Assembly: GCA_963725315.1 (NCBI GenBank)
Contig: CAVRYA010000007.1
Coordinates: 62,001 to 126,000 of the forward strand
Reading direction: 5' to 3'
DNA length: 64,000 nt
Source: JBBRHQ01 sp963725315
GTDB lineage: Bacteria > Actinomycetota > Thermoleophilia > Solirubrobacterales > 70-9
The translations under genes and the position numbers were made by a program. Shown in pieces: positions 24,504 to 34,192 of the stretch. The notes below the pieces were generated by a model. That model was not told the origin of the DNA, did no database searches, and saw only the letters and a program-made list of their open reading frames with translations. Position 1 is the first letter of the stretch. Each line of letters begins with the position of its first letter.

Positions 24504-25649
24504 GTGCGCCCCCCGAATCAGCGAGCTGTGCCAGCCCGCTCGGCAACGGTCGCGTCGCTCGCCGCAGCCGCGGTTCTGATCGCCTCGACCACCGCCGAGG
24601 CCGCGACGATCCGTGTGCAGACGACCGCCGATCAGTTCGGCACCGGGGCGGCGTGCTCGCTGCGCGAGGCGGTGAACGCCGCCAACCTCGACGCCCCCTT
24701 CGGCGGCTGTGCCGCAGGCACGGGCAACGATGAGATCGTCGTCCCCAAGGGCAGCTTCGCGCTGACTCGGCCCGGGGTTGGCGAGAATCTCGACCTCAGC
24801 GGCGACCTCGATGTGACGACCCAGTCGCTCTCGATCGTCCATCACGGGACCCGGGCCGCCGAGATCGACGCGCGTGGCATCGACCGGGTGCTCGACGTTC
24901 TCCCGGGTGCCTTCTTGGTCAAGGTCTCCGGCCTGACCCTGAGGGGGGGAACGCTGCCCAACGGCAGCGGTGGCGGGATCTCCAACATCTCCGCCGCGCT
25001 CGTCCTGCGCAACTCCACCCTGCTCGCCAACCGCGCGAACGGGGTCGGGACGGGGGGAGGCCTATACAGCTGTTGCGGCGCCACCAGCACGCTCGAGAAC
25101 GTGACCATCGCCCGCAACCGGGCCGGCGCCGACGGCGGCGGCTTCTACAACTGCTGTGGCGCGACCGACTTCCTCAACAACGTCACGATCAGCGACAACG
25201 TCGCGGACTTCGACGCCGGCGCCCCCAGCGCGGGCAACGGGGGCGGGATCGCCGACTGCTGCGGGGGCCAGGTGACGATCTGGAACACGATCCTCGCCGG
25301 CAACCGCGACGCATCGTCCGGCGGCGCGCACGCGCCCGAGTGCTTCCCCGACACGAGCAGCGGCGGATCGCTGCTCTCCAGAGGCTTCAACCTCCTCGGC
25401 AACACGGCGAAATGCGCGATCGCCAAGGAGCGCGGCGACCGGTTCGGCAGAAAGCCGCGGCTACGGGCGCCGGCGCAAAACGGTGGCGCGGTGAAGACGA
25501 TGGCGCTGAGGAGGGACAGCCCCGCGCTCAACGCGGGGAGCCATGGTGGCGAGTTCGCCTGCCTCGGTGCCGATGCGAGGGGCGTGGCGCGCCCTCAGGG
25601 TCGGCGTTGCGACATCGGCTCCTACGAGCTGAAGAGTCGCCGCCGCTAG
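24504..25649 (+). CDS. Secreted parallel beta-helix protein (choice-of-anchor Q type)
   Basis: About 381 residues. Signal region (ATVASLAAAAVLIASTTAEA), then the diagnostic N-terminal motif ACSLREAVNAANLDAP, beta-helix coils with NVTIARNRAGADGGG and NVTISDN repeats and CCG pairs, and a C-terminal GGAVKTMALRRDSPALNAGS ... RGVARPQGRRCDIGSYEL, which is the conserved end of choice-of-anchor Q proteins. These are extracellular, often pectate-lyase-fold, with unknown ligands. GTG near 24504 starts the signal region. It is divergent from the GH20 gene; its stop overlaps the stop of the converging TolB-like gene (CTAG). Confidence 0.75.
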   Translation: MRPPNQRAVPARSATVASLAAAAVLIASTTAEAATIRVQTTADQFGTGAACSLREAVNAANLDAPFGGCAAGTGNDEIVVPKGSFALTRPGVGENLDLSGDLDVTTQSLSIVHHGTRAAEIDARGIDRVLDVLPGAFLVKVSGLTLRGGTLPNGSGGGISNISAALVLRNSTLLANRANGVGTGGGLYSCCGATSTLENVTIARNRAGADGGGFYNCCGATDFLNNVTISDNVADFDAGAPSAGNGGGIADCCGGQVTIWNTILAGNRDASSGGAHAPECFPDTSSGGSLLSRGFNLLGNTAKCAIAKERGDRFGRKPRLRAPAQNGGAVKTMALRRDSPALNAGSHGGEFACLGADARGVARPQGRRCDIGSYELKSRRR

Positions 25650-27029
25650 CCGCCGACGAAGCGCCCGATCACGGTCTTCTGGATCAGCTCCGAGGGCTCG
25701 CCGCCTCCTCCGAACGAGCCCGGGTCGACGAGCACCCTGCCGACCTTCTCGCGGACGTCGGAGGCGATGTCGAATGGGATCTCGCTGATCCGGTCGACGC
25801 CGCGCAGCCGGCTGACGATCTGGCCGCGGATCCCGCGCAGCACCGTCGGCTCGTCGATCCGGTTCGGCAGCTTTCCCTGCGTCCAGAGCAGCCGCCGGCC
25901 GGCGGGGTCCCAGGCGAACTCGGGGATGATCCAGCCGCCTGGCGCCCGAATGCGTGAGGCGCCGTACCGGCCCGCGCCGGTGGAAGCGGGTGCGGTCGGA
26001 GTTCCAGTCGAGGTCGATCCGGTAGAGGTCGTCGGCCTGCTGGAAGACAGGCTGCAGGAAGCCGTCGCTGAACACCTGCAGGACCAGCGCGTAGTCGTAT
26101 CTGGCTGGCAGGTCGAGCAGGGTCGCCAGCCGGGTCCAGTTGTTGAAGGCGCCGGCATGGTCGCGGGTGGACATGAAGATGATCGCGTCCATGTCGGGGG
26201 TGAAGATCGCCTGCTCGTCCCAGGCCGGGTTCCGGGTGAGGCGCTGCGGGCGGCAGGCGCCGCGGGCGGGGTCGGGCAGCCGGCAGAAGAAGAGCTCGTG
26301 ATTGAGCGAGGTGTCGACCGACTCGGTGTAGAGGAAGCCGGAGCCGTCGGGAGCCCACCACTGCGTCTCGTACCAGTGGCCGTTGGGTGGGCGGACGCGG
26401 TGCTCGCCGACCAGGCGGGGCCCGTTCGGTCCGTGGGGATCGAAGCGGGCGACGCGGATGTCTGACCTGCCGTTCCCCCCTTCGTCGGCGTTCCAGTTGA
26501 GCGCGGTCCAGACGATGTAGCGGCCGTCCGGCGACCAGTAGGCGTGGAAGTTGTCGTGGAACTCGCCGCTCGACGTCAGGTTGGTGCGGCTGCTGCCGTC
26601 GCGCCTCATCACCCAGACGTCCGAGCCGATGCCGCCGAACCCCGGCGACCCGATCCGCACCGCGTGATCGTGCCAGGAGTGAAAGAGGATCCAGTTGCCG
26701 TGCGGCTGCACCACGGGCACCTGATTGGGGCCGGTGAGACCGCAGGTGAGGCACTTCTTCTCGGTGCCGCGGAGGGTCGAGCGAAACACCTGGCGGTCAC
26801 CGTCAGGGGTTTCCTCCTGGTAGACGACGTGGCGCGAGTCGAGCCAGTCCGGGGCCTGGCCGAGCGTGTAGGGGTTGGACCTGACGACGAATCGCTCGCC
26901 GGCCCCTGATCCCTGCGCGAGAGCCTGTGCAAGGCCGGCGATCGCCAGGGCGCCGAGGGCGAGCATCCCAAGCTTCGCCCGGCGCCGCGGGCGCTCCTCG
27001 ATCCGGCTCGGCCTGCCTCTCCTCGCCAT
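25646..27029 (-). CDS. TolB/WD40-like beta-propeller protein, one frameshift
   Basis: About 460 residues. N-terminal membrane anchor or signal helix (LGMLALGALAIAGLAQALA), then PD40-type propeller blades: PDWLDSRHVVYQEETPDGDR, GSDVWVMRRDGSSRTNLT, HAYWSPDGRYIVWTALNW, WWAPDGSGFLYTES and DEQAIFTPDMDAIIFMSTRD. From about 25980 the last 110 residues (GASRIRAPGGWIIPEFAWDP ... RRLLWTQGK) are in another frame, explained by one extra base. ATG at 27029 begins the basic N-terminus before the helix. It is probably exported or anchored; the ligand is unknown. Confidence 0.72.
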
Positions 27030-27096
27030 GCTGCTCACCCCTCCGCCAACTCGGTTGCGGCCCAGAGCATCGCATCTCCGGCTCGGTCCAGGGTTT

Positions 27097-28095
27097 ATGT
27101 TTGGTGAGATGGCAGGAAGACGTATCGCGATCGCGATTGCGGCGGGGGCCCTGCTCGCCTGCTCCGGGCCGGGGGCCGCGGGCGCTTCGCCGCGTCCCGT
27201 GCACCCGACCGGGACCGGCAAGCCGCAGGGCGCGCCCTTCGCGGTGGGGCGGAGGGACTACACCTTCGTCGACACGAGCCGGCCGACCTCGCCCAACGGC
27301 AGCTACCCAGGCGCGCCGAGCCGGACGTTGAAGACGATGGTGCTGTACCCGGCGGAGGGCGACCCGGCCGGCCCGATCACCGCCGACGCAAAGCCGATCC
27401 ACCGGCGCCGTGGCCACCGCTTCCCGCTGATCGTCTTCTCCCACGGATATCTGGCCAGCGGGCCCGCCTACGCATTCCTGCTGGCCCGCTTCGTGAGCCG
27501 TGGATACGTGGTTGCGGCCCCGACCTTCCCTCTCTCCAGCGGGGGCGCCCCGGGCGGGCCCAAGGGGGGCGACTACGTCAACCAGCCGGCCGACGTCAGC
27601 TTCGTGCTGACCCGGGTGTTGCGGCTGGCGCGGCAGGGTCACGGCCTCCGGCGGACGATCGACCGGGGCGATATCGGGGCCGCCGGGCACTCGCTCGGCG
27701 CGATCACCACGCTCGGCGTGGCGGCCAACAGCTGCTGCCTCGATCGCCGCATCGACGCCGCCTCCGAGTGGTCTGGGGCTCTGCTGCCATTCCCGCCCGG
27801 CAGTCTCTTCCCCGAGGCGACCCGGCCGTTCCTGTTCGTGCACGGCGAGTCCGATGGGACCCTGCCCTACGGCGGAAGCGCGGCGGGCTACGCTCAGGCG
27901 CCGGCCCCGAAGGCGTTCCTGACTCTCGAGGACGCCCCCCACGTCTTCTTCTTCGACCCCTGGCTCGAGCCCTTCGTCGGCACAACGGCCGACTTCTTCG
28001 ACGGCTTCCTCAAGGGCAAGCGCCGGGCTCTGCGGAGGATGGCGACCGACGGCAACGTCCCCGGGGTGGCTTCGCTCCAGGCGGACCTCGGCTAG
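27097..28095 (+). CDS. Lipoprotein alpha/beta hydrolase (chlorophyllase/dienelactone type)
   Basis: About 332 residues. N-terminus MFGEMAGRRIAIAIAAGALL followed by ACSG fits a lipobox (LLAC), so it may be a lipoprotein. Hydrolase motifs: VFSHGYLASG (oxyanion), AAGHSLGAITTLG (nucleophile Ser), FVHGESDGTLPY (Asp) and DAPHVFFFDP (His). The order and spacing resemble dienelactone hydrolase, PAF-acetylhydrolase and chlorophyllase-like enzymes acting on esters. An in-frame ATG at 27109 is an alternative start. It is divergent from the TolB-like gene; repeat R2b follows 6 bp after the stop. Confidence 0.75.
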   Translation: MFGEMAGRRIAIAIAAGALLACSGPGAAGASPRPVHPTGTGKPQGAPFAVGRRDYTFVDTSRPTSPNGSYPGAPSRTLKTMVLYPAEGDPAGPITADAKPIHRRRGHRFPLIVFSHGYLASGPAYAFLLARFVSRGYVVAAPTFPLSSGGAPGGPKGGDYVNQPADVSFVLTRVLRLARQGHGLRRTIDRGDIGAAGHSLGAITTLGVAANSCCLDRRIDAASEWSGALLPFPPGSLFPEATRPFLFVHGESDGTLPYGGSAAGYAQAPAPKAFLTLEDAPHVFFFDPWLEPFVGTTADFFDGFLKGKRRALRRMATDGNVPGVASLQADLG

Positions 28096-28100
28096 CCGGA

Positions 28101-28184
28101 ATACGCGGCCTCCTCCGCTCCCGGCCGATCGCGCTCCGAATCACCGGCAGCCTCGCGATCGGCCTCCCGCGTCCGGGGGGCCGC
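28101..28184 (-). repeat. Dispersed palindromic repeat R2, copy b
   Basis: The reverse complement of this 84-bp element aligns with R2a (13974-14053) at roughly 85-90% identity, including the inverted repeat GGCCGATCGCG / CGCGATCGGCC and the loop GTGATTCGG. It lies between the hydrolase stop (28095) and the transketolase start, in the opposite orientation to R2a. Confidence 0.8.
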
Positions 28185-28227
28185 CGGAGGCGACGCCCGG
28201 CCGGGGCTCTTGCTAATAGTGCCGGTG

Positions 28228-30267
<2,040 letters not shown>

Positions 30268-30281
30268 GGACTCCGGAACGC

Positions 30282-30309
30282 GAGAGCCCCCACCCGGGTG
30301 GGGACTCTC
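30282..30309 (+). terminator. Hairpin terminator after transketolase
   Basis: GAGAG-C-CCCCACCCGGGTGGGG-A-CTCTC, a near-perfect 14-bp palindrome 15 bp after the transketolase stop. Confidence 0.75.
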
Positions 30310-30356
30310 TGCAGCGGGCCTCAGGGACGCAGCCCGCCAGTTCCGGTGGTAGGTGC

Positions 30357-30932
30357 TCAGCCGGTGGTCACGGTGGCGGTGACGTGGCCGAGCAGGGCGC
30401 CGGCGCTGACGATGTGCTCGCCGGCGACGTGGTTGATCCGCCGCGCAGCCTTCCCGCTGAGGCGCAGGTCGGCCTCGGCGGTCCCGCTCGCGAGGTCGGC
30501 CTTGCGATCGGTGAGCCGGGCGATCCGCACCCGGCGCTCACCGACCTTGGCGCTGAGGAAGGCGCCCTTGCCGCGGTTGACCGCGACCAGTCGGTGGAGC
30601 CGCAGCGAGGCGCCCCCCTTGGAGAACTTGACGCCCCCCTTGGTCACCAGCACGCCGTGCAGATTCTTCGTGTTGATGCGGCCGCCGACGATCGGCAGGG
30701 TCAGGTTGCCGCCGGCGTCGAGCGTCGCAGCGCCCGTGGCCTCGACCGCGACCCCATGGTCGGAGAGGAACGTGGTGAGTTGGGACGAGGGCGCGATCGT
30801 CGCCTCATCCCCAGTGACCTTGACCACCTTGGCCTGGGCCGATGACGCCACCAGGGCGAGCATCGCGAGGCCGAGGAGAGCGGCCGAGACGGTGACCCGC
30901 CAGGCGCCCGACCTCTTCAAAGCGTGCTGCAT
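30357..30932 (-). CDS. Secreted beta-sandwich protein, HtaA-like
   Basis: 191 residues. Signal peptide (VSAALLGLAMLALVASSAQA) and a mature part of alternating strands: ATLDAGGNLTLPIVGGRINT, GVLVTKGGVKFSKGGASLRL, FLSAKVGERRVRIARL and ADLRLSGKAARRINHVAGEH. The GG..hGGvxF..GG..v.L pattern resembles HtaA-type hemin/cell-surface domains, but key heme residues cannot be confirmed, so this is a weak assignment. AAGGAGG five bases before the ATG is a perfect ribosome-binding site. Its leader is shared with the divergent SfLAP gene. Confidence 0.5.
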   Translation of the reverse strand: MQHALKRSGAWRVTVSAALLGLAMLALVASSAQAKVVKVTGDEATIAPSSQLTTFLSDHGVAVEATGAATLDAGGNLTLPIVGGRINTKNLHGVLVTKGGVKFSKGGASLRLHRLVAVNRGKGAFLSAKVGERRVRIARLTDRKADLASGTAEADLRLSGKAARRINHVAGEHIVSAGALLGHVTATVTTG

Positions 30933-30960
30933 GAGTCCTCCTTGTTGGTTTCCGGACCTA

Positions 30961-30982
30961 AGAGCTTCCGGGCGGAAGCTCT
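30961..30982 (-). promoter_or_regulatory. Hairpin in the leader of the gene at 30932
   Basis: AGAGCTTCC-GGGC-GGAAGCTCT, a perfect 9-bp inverted repeat 28 bp before the start codon. It could be an RNA stem affecting translation or stability, or a protein-binding site. Confidence 0.4.
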
Positions 30983-31035
30983 CCCCCAGCAAAACCGCGC
31001 GCCCCCGCCGCGGCAAGAGACCCGGGGGCTATTTG

Positions 31036-31051
31036 CAGGTGTTGACACCTG
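31036..31051. promoter_or_regulatory. Palindrome in divergent promoter region
   Basis: CAGGTGT-TG-ACACCTG, a perfect 7-bp inverted repeat with two-base spacer, embedded in the 186-bp region between the reverse-strand secreted gene and the forward SfLAP gene. A TTGACA lies inside it. Likely an operator for one or both genes. Confidence 0.4.
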
Positions 31052-31118
31052 GGTGTGTGCCTGAGAAACAAGCCTCCGGCCTGATCTCCGCCTCTGCAGC
31101 GCGGATAATGCGCGGCCC

Positions 31119-31790
31119 GTGTTGAGCGAGGCGATCGGCGACCTGCTCCCCTCGGCGTTGGCCGTCGCACTGAGCCCGATCCCGATCGTCGCCATCGTCC
31201 TCGTCCTCGCGGGGCCGAAGGCCCGAACCACCGGGCCGGCATTCGCGCTCGGCTGGGTGGGCGGCCTCCTGGCGGTGAGCCTCATCGTGATCCTCGTCCT
31301 CGGGACCGGCAACGACCCCGACGGCGATGCCGCGACCGGCGTCAACTGGCTGAAGGTCGCGATCGGAGCCCTGTTCCTGTTGATGGCCGCCGGGCAGTGG
31401 AGGAAGCGCCCGCGGCACGGCCAAGAGCCAGACGCGCCGGCCTGGATGTCCACCGTCGAAAGCGCGACACCGGGGAGGGCAGTGGCGCTCGGCGTCGGGC
31501 TGTCGGCCGCCAACCCGAAGAACCTGGCGCTCACCCTCGCCGCCACCGCGTCGGTCTCCGAGGCTGGACTCGATCGAGCCGACACCGCGATCGCGATCGC
31601 CGTGTTCATCGCGCTCGGGTCGGTGACGGTCGCCGGTTCGGTGCTCTTCTACCTCGTCGATGCCCGCCGGGCCCAGCGTCCCCTCGGAGCCGTGAAGCAG
31701 TTCATGTCCGACAACAGCGCGGTGATCATGATGATCGTCCTGCTCCTGCTCGGCGCCAAGCTGATCGGGGACGGCCTGGGCGCCCTGTAG
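31119..31790 (+). CDS. GAP/SfLAP family membrane protein
   Basis: 223 residues, about six membrane helices. N-terminal LPSALAVALSPIPIVAIVLVLAGPKARTTGPAFALGWVGGL and later SAANPKNLALTLAATA are the signature of the 'sulfolipid-1-addressing protein' (Sap/GAP) family, related to LysE-type exporters. In mycobacteria members help move glycolipids to the surface; in other actinobacteria the cargo is unknown. A -10-like GATAAT at 31104-31109 lies nine bases before the GTG start, so translation may be leaderless or nearly so. Confidence 0.78.
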   Translation: MLSEAIGDLLPSALAVALSPIPIVAIVLVLAGPKARTTGPAFALGWVGGLLAVSLIVILVLGTGNDPDGDAATGVNWLKVAIGALFLLMAAGQWRKRPRHGQEPDAPAWMSTVESATPGRAVALGVGLSAANPKNLALTLAATASVSEAGLDRADTAIAIAVFIALGSVTVAGSVLFYLVDARRAQRPLGAVKQFMSDNSAVIMMIVLLLLGAKLIGDGLGAL

Positions 31791-31800
31791 GGCTCCGCGT

Positions 31801-31861
31801 GGCCGAACGCAAGAAAGCGTGCCCATTGGGCACGGAGCATGCAGTTCGGCTGAGGTGAGAG
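31801..31861 (+). repeat. Dispersed structured repeat R3, copy a
   Basis: 61-bp element between converging genes, 10 bp after the SfLAP stop. Outer arms GCCGAACGCA / TGC-A-GTTCGGC enclose a perfect inner hairpin CGTGCCC-ATT-GGGCACG. Copy b at 62055-62115 aligns without gaps over the whole length with about 80% identity, strongest at both ends and in the inner loop side. Confidence 0.75.
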
Positions 31862-31872
31862 CTCGGCTGAGG

Positions 31873-32931
31873 TCAGAGGCCCTGCTCGAGGCCGCGCAGG
31901 GTCTCGACGACCAGATCGCCGATCGTCTCCAGGTCGTAGCCGCCCTCCTGGACGACGACCGTGGGCAGACCGATGGCGCCGAGGATGCGGCCCGCCTCGC
32001 GGTAGCCCTCGGCCGTGACCTCGAGCGGGCTCTCAGGGTCGCTCCCCGCCGCGTCGACGCCGAGTGCCACCACCAGGCTGCGCGCTCCCCCTTCGCCCGC
32101 CCACGCGGCGAGCTCGGCCACCGCTTCGAGCCAGGGCCGATCGCCTGAGCCTGGAGCCAGCAGCAGGTTGCGGTTGGCGCCCTCGCCCTCTTCGGCGCCC
32201 GCCTCGGCGGCGAAGCCGACGAAGTGGGGGAACCAGCCGGCGCCGGGATCGACGTGGACGGAGCCGGTGAGCACCTCGGGCTCGGCGTAGAAGATCGACT
32301 GGGTGCCGTTGCCGTGATGGGCATCGACGTCGATCACGGCCACCGGCCCGCGGCCGGACTCGCGCAGCCGTGCAGCCGCCGCGGCTGCGTTGTTGAGGTA
32401 GCAGGAGCCGCCGAAGGCGCTGCGGGTGGCGTGATGCCCCGGGGGGCGGCAGCAGGCGTAGGCGGCGGGCTCGCCGCCCGCCACCAGGGCGGCCGCCGCG
32501 AGCGCAGCGCCGGCCGCTCCCAGGGCCCCCTCCCAGGTGCCTGGGCCGATCAGGGTCATCGTGTCGTAGGCGAAGCGCCCCGCCCTGGCGGCAGGCGCCG
32601 CGGGGTCGCGGAGCGGAAGACCGCCGAGCAGGCCAGGGTGGGGAAAGAGGTAGGGGACGACGCGGTCCTGGCCGGGATCCTGGTTCAGCCCGGAGGTTTC
32701 CCAGGCCTCCCACGCTCCGGCGAGGTAATCGAGGAGCTCGGGATCGTGGACGCCGAGCAGCTCATCCGCGCCGGCGGGCGGCGCCTCCAGGACGCGGGCA
32801 CCCTCCGACTCGAGCGCCTCGCGAATTCGCTCGGCGCGGGTGGGAACCTCGGTGCCGGGGGTGCGCACCCCCACCCAGACCTCGCCCCCGGGCTCGTGCA
32901 GCCGGACCCGGTCGCTCCAGAGAACTGGCAT
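31873..32931 (-). CDS. Histone-deacetylase-family amidohydrolase
   Basis: About 352 residues. Zinc hydrolase of the class II HDAC / acetylpolyamine amidohydrolase / acetoin utilisation family. Motifs: CCRPPGHHATRSAFGGSCYLNN (catalytic His pair), IDVDAHHGNGTQSIFY (Zn Asp and His), LVVALGVDAAGSDPESPLEV (second Zn Asp) and VVQEGGYD (Tyr). Bacterial members remove acetyl or other acyl groups from polyamines, lysine-like side chains or small amides. ATG at 32931 is selected; upstream in-frame sequence overlaps repeat R1. It is divergent from the kdd operon, which makes an acylated (beta-)lysine-like substrate an attractive but unproven idea. Confidence 0.85.
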   Translation of the reverse strand: MPVLWSDRVRLHEPGGEVWVGVRTPGTEVPTRAERIREALESEGARVLEAPPAGADELLGVHDPELLDYLAGAWEAWETSGLNQDPGQDRVVPYLFPHPGLLGGLPLRDPAAPAARAGRFAYDTMTLIGPGTWEGALGAAGAALAAAALVAGGEPAAYACCRPPGHHATRSAFGGSCYLNNAAAAAARLRESGRGPVAVIDVDAHHGNGTQSIFYAEPEVLTGSVHVDPGAGWFPHFVGFAAEAGAEEGEGANRNLLLAPGSGDRPWLEAVAELAAWAGEGGARSLVVALGVDAAGSDPESPLEVTAEGYREAGRILGAIGLPTVVVQEGGYDLETIGDLVVETLRGLEQGL

Positions 32932-32962
32932 CGCCAATCCCACTCGGCCAGGGTATGGGGAT

Positions 32963-33032
32963 ACGGGAATCACTTGCGGCGGCTTCGCCGCCTTACATGC
33001 CTCTGCCCGCGTTATTTGAGCCGCGCCGGCGG
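32963..33032 (+). repeat. Dispersed palindromic repeat R1, copy b
   Basis: First unit of a tandem pair. It begins ACGGGAAT, then CTTGCGGCGGCTTCGCCGCC, TTACATGCCTCTGCC and a degenerate second hairpin ending CCGCGCCGGC. About 80% identical to R1c next to it. Confidence 0.8.
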
Positions 33033-33098
33033 ACGGGAATATCTTGCGGCGGCTGCGCCGCCTTACATGCCTGTGCCGGCGCTAACACCGCGCCGGCA
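33033..33098 (+). repeat. Dispersed palindromic repeat R1, copy c
   Basis: Second unit of the tandem pair, starting with the same ACGGGAAT. Hairpins GGCGGC-TGC-GCCGCC and GCCGGCG-CTAACACCG-CGCCGGC. The second half is identical to R1a at 8043-8100 (opposite strand). It ends two bases before the -35 of the kdd operon promoter. Confidence 0.82.
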
Positions 33099-33099
33099 G

Positions 33100-33142
33100 T
33101 TGACTTATTGCGAACGTTCGTTATAGGTTCTAACGAGCGTTC
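33100..33142 (+). promoter_or_regulatory. Operon promoter with large TetR-type operator
   Basis: TTGACT (33100-33105) and TAGGTT (33124-33129; or TATAGG at 33122-33127) form a plausible promoter. A 31-bp inverted repeat, GAACGTTCGTTA (33112-33123), seven bases, TAACGAGCGTTC (33131-33142), matches in 11 of 12 arm positions. Each arm is itself a palindrome of type AACGnnCGTT, 19 bp apart. The repeat covers the -10 and ends immediately before the ATG at 33143, so a bound repressor would block transcription. The TetR gene four cistrons on is the natural candidate. No Shine-Dalgarno precedes the ATG, suggesting a leaderless or near-leaderless message. Confidence 0.75.
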
Positions 33143-34192
33143 ATGAGGAGCGAAGTGAACGGGGAGCTGGAGCAGAGGGTCGGCGCCGATCGGGTGCTGG
33201 AGCCGCGCGGCGCGTTGCCGCAGCCCGCGGAGCGGCTCGACCCCTCCGGTTCGGTGCGCCGGTTCGAGTTCGAGGTGTCGGTCGAGCGCCTCTACATCGA
33301 CTCGACCTCCTTCCGCGAGATCCGCGAGCGCTGCGGCGGCGCGCCCGACGCGATGGCCGAGCGGATCCTCGAGATCGTCGCGGCGCGGGGGAAGATGCAC
33401 AACCCCGAGACCGACTCCGGGGGAGTCCTGCTCGGCACCGTGGCGGCCGCAGGCGAGGGGCTGGGCTCGCCCCCGCCGATCGGGGCGCGGATCGTCACCC
33501 TCGCCTCGCTCACCTTGACGCCGCTTCGGCTCGAGCAGGTCACCCGGCTCGAGCCGAACTCGCCACAGGTCGAGGTTTCCGGAACCGCCTTCGTCTGCGA
33601 GCGCGCTCCCTGGGGGCCGGTCCCCGACGACCTTCCCCTCCGGACCGTGCTCGAGGTCTACGACGTCTACACCGCGGCCTCCCACGTGCGCGGGCTGGCG
33701 CCGCGGTCGGGCACCGTCTGCGTGCTGGGAGCGGGCCACGGCGGCAAGCTGGCGATGGTCGCGGCGAGGGAGGCGATGGACGACGGCACGGTGATCGCCG
33801 TGGACGTCGACCCGCAGGCGGTCGAGCTGGTCAGCCGGGTCGGGCTCTGCGACATCGGGGTGAGGGCCGACCTGCGCGACCCGCTCGAGGCGATCGTGGC
33901 CCTGCGCCGCGCCGGCGCGCCGCTCGCCGACCTCACCGTCCTGGTCGCCAGCGCCCCCGGCTGCGAGCCGACGGCGATCATGCAGACCGCCGCCGGGGGC
34001 ACCGTTCTCTTCCTCTCGATGGCGACCAGGTTCTCGACCGCGGCGCTGGCCGGCGACGGGCTCTCCTCCGACGCGCGGATGGTCGTCGGCACCGGTTACA
34101 CCCCCGACCTCGGCTCCTATGCTCTCGACCTGGTGCGCCGGACCCCGGCCCTGCGGGAGGCGCTCGGAGTGCCGGTGGAGGAGGCGGCATGA
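33143..34192 (+). CDS. kdd: L-erythro-3,5-diaminohexanoate dehydrogenase
   Basis: 349 residues. The N-terminal half follows the known Kdd pattern: RVLEPRGALPQPAERLD, then VERLYIDSTSFREIRERCGG, then AARGKMHNPETDSGGVLLGT. The C-terminal half is a Rossmann fold, VCVLGAGHGGKLAMVAAREA, with DVDPQAVELV. Kdd oxidatively deaminates 3,5-diaminohexanoate to 3-keto-5-aminohexanoate with NAD(P) in lysine fermentation. It is the first gene of a 12-gene operon and overlaps the thioesterase by 4 bp (ATGA). The aminomutases that make its classical substrate are not in this window, so the physiological substrate could be another beta-amino acid (inference). Confidence 0.85.
   Translation: MRSEVNGELEQRVGADRVLEPRGALPQPAERLDPSGSVRRFEFEVSVERLYIDSTSFREIRERCGGAPDAMAERILEIVAARGKMHNPETDSGGVLLGTVAAAGEGLGSPPPIGARIVTLASLTLTPLRLEQVTRLEPNSPQVEVSGTAFVCERAPWGPVPDDLPLRTVLEVYDVYTAASHVRGLAPRSGTVCVLGAGHGGKLAMVAAREAMDDGTVIAVDVDPQAVELVSRVGLCDIGVRADLRDPLEAIVALRRAGAPLADLTVLVASAPGCEPTAIMQTAAGGTVLFLSMATRFSTAALAGDGLSSDARMVVGTGYTPDLGSYALDLVRRTPALREALGVPVEEAA

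Noticed and set aside
32963..33098. R1 tandem pair considered as a CRISPR fragment
   Set aside because: Only two directly abutting units with hairpins, no spacers, no cas genes.
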